In this document: positions 36,643 through 45,355 of the stretch, in pieces | Numbering within the stretch: position 1 is the first letter of the stretch | Layout: each line of letters begins with the position of its first letter | DNA from: Gonocerus acuteangulatus | Lineage: Eukaryota > Arthropoda > Insecta > Hemiptera > Coreidae | NCBI GenBank assembly: GCA_946811695.1 | Contig: OX328124.1 | Span: 83,952,923 to 84,016,922 of the forward strand | DNA: 64,000 nucleotides | Reading direction: 5' to 3' | Program-made: the position numbers and the translations under genes | Notes under the pieces: generated by a model | The model's database searches: none | Told to the model about the DNA's origin: nothing | The model's input: only the letters and a program-made list of their open reading frames with translations

Positions 36643-39600
36643 CCATCAGTCCTAAAAGTGTTAAAACTATTAATACATGTAAAAGTGAACATTATCTCTT
36701 ACTAAAAGTATATCTTACCATGATGCTGTTGTTGATTATTGTCTTCATTGTTATTGTTTTCTGACTTGACCATGACAGGTGGGATGGAACTTGGATTGTG
36801 CTTAGCGATGTGTGGTTTCAGCCTCTCCAACTCAGAATATGCCTGGATGGAGGAAAATTATTAATTATTATTTCAAAATTCTATAATATTAATAATATTG
36901 ATTGAATATGATATTCTTTTTTTGTCATAATACAAAAGTGGCGGTCCTACCTCTTGCCCAAAACGTTCATGTTTCTCAGCAGACATCCATTCTGGCATTC
37001 CTGATTCAGAGTTGCATGTACCTGGTTCAGTTTTGATCCCCATTTCTGGAAGGTCAAAAAAATAAAAATAAAGCATTTATTTATGAAAAATTGTTATTCT
37101 AATTTGCAGAGTAAACAATGTATGTAATTTACTTCATTGAGATATTCAATAATGTATTAATATAAAATAAATATTGAGATTAAATCCATTTTATTTCAAG
37201 TTTATGGCTAAATGTCCTTAAAATCTTCTACATTACAGAGTAAATTAAAATTATACCAACACAACTTCAATAAAAATATGATCTGAGTGAAGAGTTTAGA
37301 ACAAAATAACATTTTTATTTTTGGCTTTTGTTAAAATTGTATTGTATATGTGCTTTAAAAAAAAAGGTCTACGTTTTGCAAAAAACCTCTTAAAGGAATG
37401 GTCATAGCATGAATGTAATAAAAAAACATAAACTCTTTTTAAAAATACATTTGTTGATTTTTACTTGAAACATTTTTGCTGGGTCTGAGCAGTGCTTCCC
37501 CTGTCTCCATGAAGTTTTACTAAAAAAAATACCATGCTCTGTACATATATTGACAAACAACCACTAAATGAACAGACATTCACGGAGACAGGAGAGGCAA
37601 TTCTAGGGAGAGAAGCTGAAATACATTTAAATTTTGTTCCAATCCATTTTCACAGCAATTAATAACCATTGAGGTATGGCACATGCGTTTTCCCATCTCT
37701 AATCTAACAATCAATTGAAAAGCTGAAAAACCCCCTTAGTGACTTCGAAGTCCAGTAATTGATTGAATGTCGGAAGGTGTCTATGTCATTTTTCTGTGAT
37801 TGAAGCATAGAGAATTTGGCATAGCTTTATTTAATATTCACTAATTTTATTTTTATTTATGACATCATTTTCTCCAACGGCCATAGCCACATTGAATGCA
37901 CCGGTTCCCGTAGATCACCGAAGTTAAGCAACGTCCAGCGTGGCCAGTACCTGAATGGGTGACCGGCCACGTGCTATTGGCATTATAAAAGGGTGGTAAT
38001 GAGTAGATAGCCCGGCGTTAATATCCCAATAGTTGATACGCTGTTAAACAAGGGGGAGAGGAATATCACCGCCCATATGTCATCTAGCCATCTGTGAGTG
38101 AGTCGACCTCTCAGACCGACTGAGACTCATATAATCAGCATGAGAGGTGTGAGGGTCAACTCACTCACAGATGGCTTGATGACATATGGGACAAAGATGT
38201 TATAAAGAAATTTTAAAAAATAGGTAATTTTAAATATAGCTATGACAATGCAGTGGTTGATAATGGTGTGAACCGAAACATCTCAACGAAAAATAAAATA
38301 TAATTTGAAGACTCCTAAGCTGGCATAAGTTTATAGAACCTTCAGTCTACAGCCATCAAACATACTATAAAAAATATTATTTTTCTTTAAATCATAAAAG
38401 TAAGTATTAAATCTATACTAACTAAAATGTGTGGATTCATTTTCAAAAAGGCACAAAACTAAAAAATCATTGTTACCAATTTTAAGAGAAGAAATTGAGC
38501 TGAGGTATAAATGCTGTGGATTTTCAACGACAAGTAATTGCCTAATACTCATTTTTCTTTAAACAAACAAATACAATGAATTTTACTGTCTAACTTAAAA
38601 ACAAAGATCCTGTTATGCAGGCAGTCTTAAATAATTGTCATTATTCCATTTGTTATAACTCTCAGATGGTGGCATTAAGTAAATAAAAATGTAATCAAAG
38701 TTTTTGATTCATACAGAAGGTTTATATCATGATAATAATAATTTAATATGAAGTTGTGTTGGATTCATTGACATAAATGCATGTAGAGAAATTGAAATGA
38801 GAGTATTGTGCATAGAAAATGAGTAGAGAAAGTATAATTGGATGCCCACCTGAAGGGGGAGTGGGGGAAGAGTTGCTATTTGAGAGACCACAGAGGGGGT
38901 AGAAAGTACCAGACGCCTTCACCACTAGTAATAACATACAAATATATATAAGTAATCAAACTACAGAATGTGCAAAGATCAAAGTAATTGTGCTAAAGAT
39001 TCAAATAAAGGAAGGAATTTCTCATACGCAAAGATTTTAACTAAATTATCTTTATCATTTCGATATCAAAAAGTTTACTCTATAAGTGCATTTTATAAAA
39101 AAGTTTGCGAAGTGCACCTCACTCCATCAAACCACCATAAAAACTAGACAGTACCATTTGCCCAAAACAATTATTAAATAATACAATTTCTACGATTCAA
39201 ACAAATTTTAACTAAAAACTGATTGTATGGATTTCAAAAACAAGTCACTAAGGAGATTGCAACGGATAAAATACTACTGTTATTGCTTCAGTTGTGTACA
39301 TTTTATTTTTTATCTATATTTATCACCACAATCTTTGGATTAGTTTGTGGATTTTGAAATGTAACATACTTCATTTTCTAATAAAATTTGACAAGTCTAA
39401 TTTTGGAAGAGAACAACTAATTAATGAGAGAAATAAAGCGTTTTTAATCAGTAGGAACATTTTTATGAGAAACGACTCTTAGATTTATCTCAGAATATAT
39501 TTTTTTTCCTCTGTAGTATTTGTTGAAGCCTGTTAATAATGTTTTTTCAGTTCTAATTTTATTTTTAAATCCAAATGATTTAAATTGTATTTTTTATTTC

Positions 39601-42600
39601 AAAATATAAATTTTCAGACACTTTATGTACGTTAATGTAATTTTGCTGGGCATAAAAGGATGTAATTAAATTTTCTTATATTTTACAAGATGGAGTACGT
39701 TATTTTATACAAACAGGGATCAATTTTCATTAGCATCTCTTCTTAATTTTCAATTTTCTTTTAAAACAATTCGTTCATTTATTGCTTATTATTATAAATT
39801 GTATTGATAAATTTATCGTTTGTGAGTTATTGATGTGGTACACTAAATATCCCTATAAACAGCCCTTAACCAAAGAAGAGTGATTTGATATCGTTCAACC
39901 CAGAAGTGGGCCTTCATAAAACAAAATAATTCATCTGTATGGGCAAATGGATGTAACAAATGAAATTACTTTCGTGCACTTATTACTACTCGAAAACATG
40001 CACTATGTATCTATGTACATTATTCATGCTTTTCTTTTACATCTTTCAGTTCATATTCAAGTGAATGATTGTGAGAAATAGATAAATTTCCTGTAATAAC
40101 TGCGGCATACCTGTAGGTCTTTGGATGTTATTGGTTGAGGGATCTTCTTGCTTAATATTGTTGCTAAGATTCTCTGCACAATTAAGTTTAGAAATATCAG
40201 GCTTAACGTCAATCTTCTCACCACATTCACCTAAAAATTACAAAAAGTACATCATGTTAACAAATTGAGAAAAAAGGGGAAACAATCTGAAAGCTGTAGG
40301 GAGAAATTAATCTCCTAAAGCTGATGTTTGAGCTGTTTTAACCTATAAATACAAAAGAGAAGTTCTTATATAAGACTTAAATGAAGAAAGAAGAATAATG
40401 TTTTAGACAATATTTTGTAAGTGATTTTGAAATAATAAAAATGTTTATAGTTTGTACATATATTTATCAAATGCAAAAAAAAAAAACAAAAAAAAAACAT
40501 TTGTTTTAACTAAACCAATTCAGTGATTGAGCTCAACACTGTTTCTTGTGTACAGTGCCCCCCCCCCCCTTTTTCGAGAGCTTATACAAATGGTTAACAC
40601 TTCTAAAAGTTAACTTAACCTCTTAGTAAAATTAAATCAGATAGATTTAAGCAGAAATTAAGTGTACCATTTAGTATTTATGAAATAGCTTCTAGGAATT
40701 TAGTTTCACTAAGGTTTGTTTAAAGTAATGATATTACAAAACACATTATCACACACAATACATTACACTATATTACAAAACATGGAACATGTACTTACTG
40801 AGATCTGTCGCCTGTGAAGAAGGAGAGAATCTGTTACTATTTTGACTTTCCCTCCCTTCTGCAGCATCGTGCTCTGCTTGATGTATAGCCATGTGGGAGT
40901 ACCTCACAAACGAGTAGCCACAACCAGGTTTTATACAATGGAAGTGCCTGTTCACCTTATTGCTAAAAAAAAAAATTATAACAAATTAATGCTTCTTTTC
41001 TTAATTAAAATAAATAAATATCATATGTTACAAACATTTAGCCTGACATACCTAGAGCAGCTCTCAATTCTGCAGTCGACGGATCTATCAAAGAATAGGA
41101 ACCCTTCGAGTATTTCGATATTGTCATGAAAGTCCCTGGTATGAGCGATGAGGAAGTCATCAGAATCAGTGGTGAAGAAGCACCTTGGTCGTGAGCAGTG
41201 GTAGTGTTGAGCTCTCGTCGCAAACTGGCAGAGCGGGTCTGGGCACGGCCCAGTGTAAGACTGGAATCCTTGAGCCTCCTTTAAATTAAAAAGAAAAGAA
41301 AGTTACAAGATTTATTTTTTTTTTTTCTAAGAAAATTAATTATATTTTTAAACAATTACAATGTTCTGGATGATCTGTGATTTCTGTTCTACTGGAGTGA
41401 TAGTGATTGGTGAGCATGAAGGGAGCATCGTGGGTACATCAGATGTAGGGGTGACTGGGGTTGGCTTGGGCAGCTTGAAACTCGTGAAGATTGCCTGTGG
41501 GGAGTCTGACCCTGAGCCACTAGCCTGAAATTATTGAGAAAAAAAATTAATTTATTTAGGTACTATTCAACTAGATATTTTTTCATTTAGATAATATAGG
41601 GCAGATTGATCTACACAAAAAAACAACAATGGTTTGCGTAACATAAATTTTAATTAAAAAACAAGTCCCTGGCAAATCTAAGACTATAATAATCTTACTA
41701 GCTTTATGAACCAACACCTGTTATGCTTTATTGTACATTTTTATTTATTCATTACACCATGATTATGATTGTTTTGTGTTTATATTGGAGATTGTGATTG
41801 TTTTCTGTTCATAATTTGGGTTATGATTGTTTTCTGTTTATAATTGGGGTTATGATTATTTTATATATTCTTATCAAGGCATCAAATTATTATGACTATT
41901 ATGATTAGAATTTTTATTTATTTTTTGGCCGAATGTATTTACTCTGAGAAGTGATGAATCAGAATCTTAATAATCAGAATTTTTAAATGTAATTAATTTT
42001 AGGATACTGTTCTTTTTTATACTTAAATATAGTTAATTTTATCCGTACTATTTAAATAGTTTCATGTGTATAGGCCAAAATAAAATATTGGTTTTTGCAA
42101 TTGTTTTTATATTTATTAACTGATTAAATTTTTTTATTTTCTTGTAAATTATTATTTTTATATATTGAAAAAAATAATAAAAATAAAGGTATTTCATTTA
42201 AAATGATTGAAATAAGTGAGTTGTGATAAGAAGGGGTACTTACATAATCATTCCACACCTGAAAAAAACAAAAAAACAAACATTAGAATCCGCTTGAGAT
42301 GTTAAAAAAATATGATATGAAGTTAACATAAATCTAAAAAAAATCCTTTAAAAAAATATATACATGTAAATATTATTACTTACTTCAATAACACGATTCT
42401 TTGGTGGCCTTCCTCTTTTGCGTCTAAAAAGGGTATCTAGGGAATTATTGTGCTGGGCAGAGATTTCATGTGAACGGAAATGTTCTAGTCTTTCGCTTGG
42501 CATAACTATTTCACAGCAACCATCCTGAAATAATATTTGTTTCGTTAGTTATCTTGTATTGTGTTCTTTGATTTTCTAAAGATGTTCAGTAAAAAACTTA

Positions 42601-45294
42601 CCCAGGTGCAGTGATAATGCTTTTCATTAGGACAGGAACCATGACACTGCGGGGAACCTTCTTGAAAAAAGTCACTAACCCTCTCTTGCGCCTCGTGCAT
42701 TCGAGCGTGCCCTTCGGCAGTCTCTCTACATCTGAATTGAAAAAAATCATCATTTAATAACGTATACATATATTTAGTCACATAATCATAAAAAATAATA
42801 ATAATATTAACAAAGTTTAATTTTAAAATTCTTTACCATTTTATTTTCATTGTTGTAATATTTTTTCTAAATTATTATATCTATTTTAATTGACAAAATA
42901 AATAAATCAATAGAAGAAATTAGCATAATTTAGTCTTGGTTTAAAAGGTATATTCTTTTTCATTTGAATGTAATTATAAACACTTGTTTGACTAGATACA
43001 TGTGAATACGTGTTTTCAATACATACCTGAAAGGGAGTTCACAAGAAGTTTCTCTACAGTGGTAGTGCTCAGATCCTGAGAGCTGGCATGCTGGGCCACA
43101 GGCTTGTGAAGGGCTATAGCTGGCAATGTAACGACTGAATTCATCCTCAAAATCTTGGGAACTAGTCGACTGGTCCATATAACTTGGTGTCGAAGCACCT
43201 GAAATCATAAATTAGTTAATTTCGTATAAAATGTGTTTCCTCTTTTCAGTTTGTGAAAAGTTTCGATGCTCACCAGAGGTGGGAGGCTTGCTGAAATGTG
43301 ATGAAGGTGTTGTCGGTAGTCCAGGGCTGTGACTTTTTTCGGATGGCGTGCTCGTAAAGTTTTCACTTAAAGCATTCAGCGCTGCTAGAGAGGACGCTTG
43401 TTGTTGAATCAACTGAAGAGAAGTACCAGCAGGAAGTTCACTATGCTGCATTGGCTGCAAGGAAAATAATTTGTAATTTTTATCACGTTATAACTTATAA
43501 TATTTGGTGTTGTTTGCATACTTATTATTTTTTACATGATTCAATTGAGCGTATTAATGATTTCTGATGAATAGTTTTATTCAATTTTTGAGGCGGAATG
43601 GCTGTGAGTGCTTACTCTCGTGCACAGGGCTGTTTGTTTGATTCCCAAAAGAAGTGATAACTTTTCTTTAAAAAAAATAGGATAGTCTTCACATTTGTCC
43701 TGATTAAGAATGGGCGTAATCTGTTTCGAAAAATTTATGTTATTGATAAAAGGAGGTTATATAATAAAATAATATATTAAAGTTTTATTTGTGTTGTTTA
43801 GTGAAATTTTTGGAATTATTCTTTTTAGAAAAACTAAAGAGTTACAGTAATAAATAACTGAATTCTGGTGTTTCAGTCATCGGTGACCCTAATATGAACC
43901 ATAAGCTATTAGAAAACTTTTTTAGTTAGTAAAAGTATTGTTTTCGTACGTTAGTATATATAGTTTTGGGCTTATAATCTTACTATTTCTGTGGTTATTC
44001 TACATTCATAATGTGTTCTTCTCTTACAAAAATAGTGCATTTTCTTTAAAACCATTCAGGTGGTGAATTATCATTTTTTGTGGGTCTTATTTTATTTTGT
44101 GTAATGAAATACTTGGTTTACTGATTTAATACTTTACATCGAACCTCTGACTTTTATATTATTCTAGGAAAACATAAGTTGAGAACAATGAAATAAATAA
44201 ATATGAAAACAATTGTCTACCTGCTCTCCTGTAGCGCCAATGTTGACCACAGCCTGCTGGGCCAGCTTGAACTTCCTGTAGGCTAGTTCAGAATCCTTCC
44301 TTTCGTGTTTCCTCTTATGGCTGAGAAGTTGTCCAGAAGAATGGAGAACGTACGAGCAACCTTCTCTTACGCAGTGAATGTGGTTACTGACTTGTGAGAA
44401 ACGGCAGTTAGCAAACCCACAAAGATCTGGTTTTAGGAACTTCTTGAAGCCGTCTCTAGCCAGCTGTTCGTCTTTTATGTGGTAAGTTTTATGTTTTTCT
44501 GGAAAAAATTATCAATAGTTTAGGTATTTTATTGAGGATAAAACTTTTTGGATTTTTCAAGCCATTAAAATTTGTATGTATTAATTATTTAATGAAAATT
44601 TATAAAATTCCCCTATTTTATCCATTAGTTATATCAATTACTATTTATATAAATACTAGCCTTAAGAAAATTTTCATTTTCTTTGGCTAAAGTGACAAAA
44701 TAATTGAATATGTCATGGTGGGCTGAATTTTTGCCTACATGTACATGTGTATTTCAATCAGGTAATCTAGGCAAGTTTTTGACTTCATATTGAATTGAAA
44801 AATTTCTCCAGCATCAATCATAGTTCTTTAATGTCCACTTCCAAAATTTCAGTTTCAATGAAACTAATAAATCCAAATCTACTTTGGGAGTTTATTTAAA
44901 TCATAATAACAGTCTCGTAATTGTATGACATTTCATTATTCTAAACTACTTCATTTAATATATCTACATACAAAGAGACGAACTTGTGTGTGCATTAAAA
45001 ATGTCTAGAGGAACTTTCTTTACATTTACAACACAAGAATTTCAACATTGAACAAGATTTGAATTAGTTTCCTTAAAAGAACATGTTATACCAAAATATG
45101 GCGAAAAGTATCTTGAAATAGATGAAGAAACTAAACTTGCAGTAGAGACTGGCCATCTAGGGGATCCTATTATGAAACGCTCATGATTAAGCAAACTTTT
45201 CTACAAGCATATGTCCTTATGAGAGAATCTTCTTCAACATTCAGAAATGTATTACACAGTCTCCTATTTTGAGTTTATTTTTAATTTTAATTAT

Positions 45295-45355
<61 letters not shown>

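Noticed and set aside
37873..37984. A functional 5S rRNA gene
   Set aside because: It is fused to the SINE core and tail, differs from 5S at many sites and stands alone in an intron.
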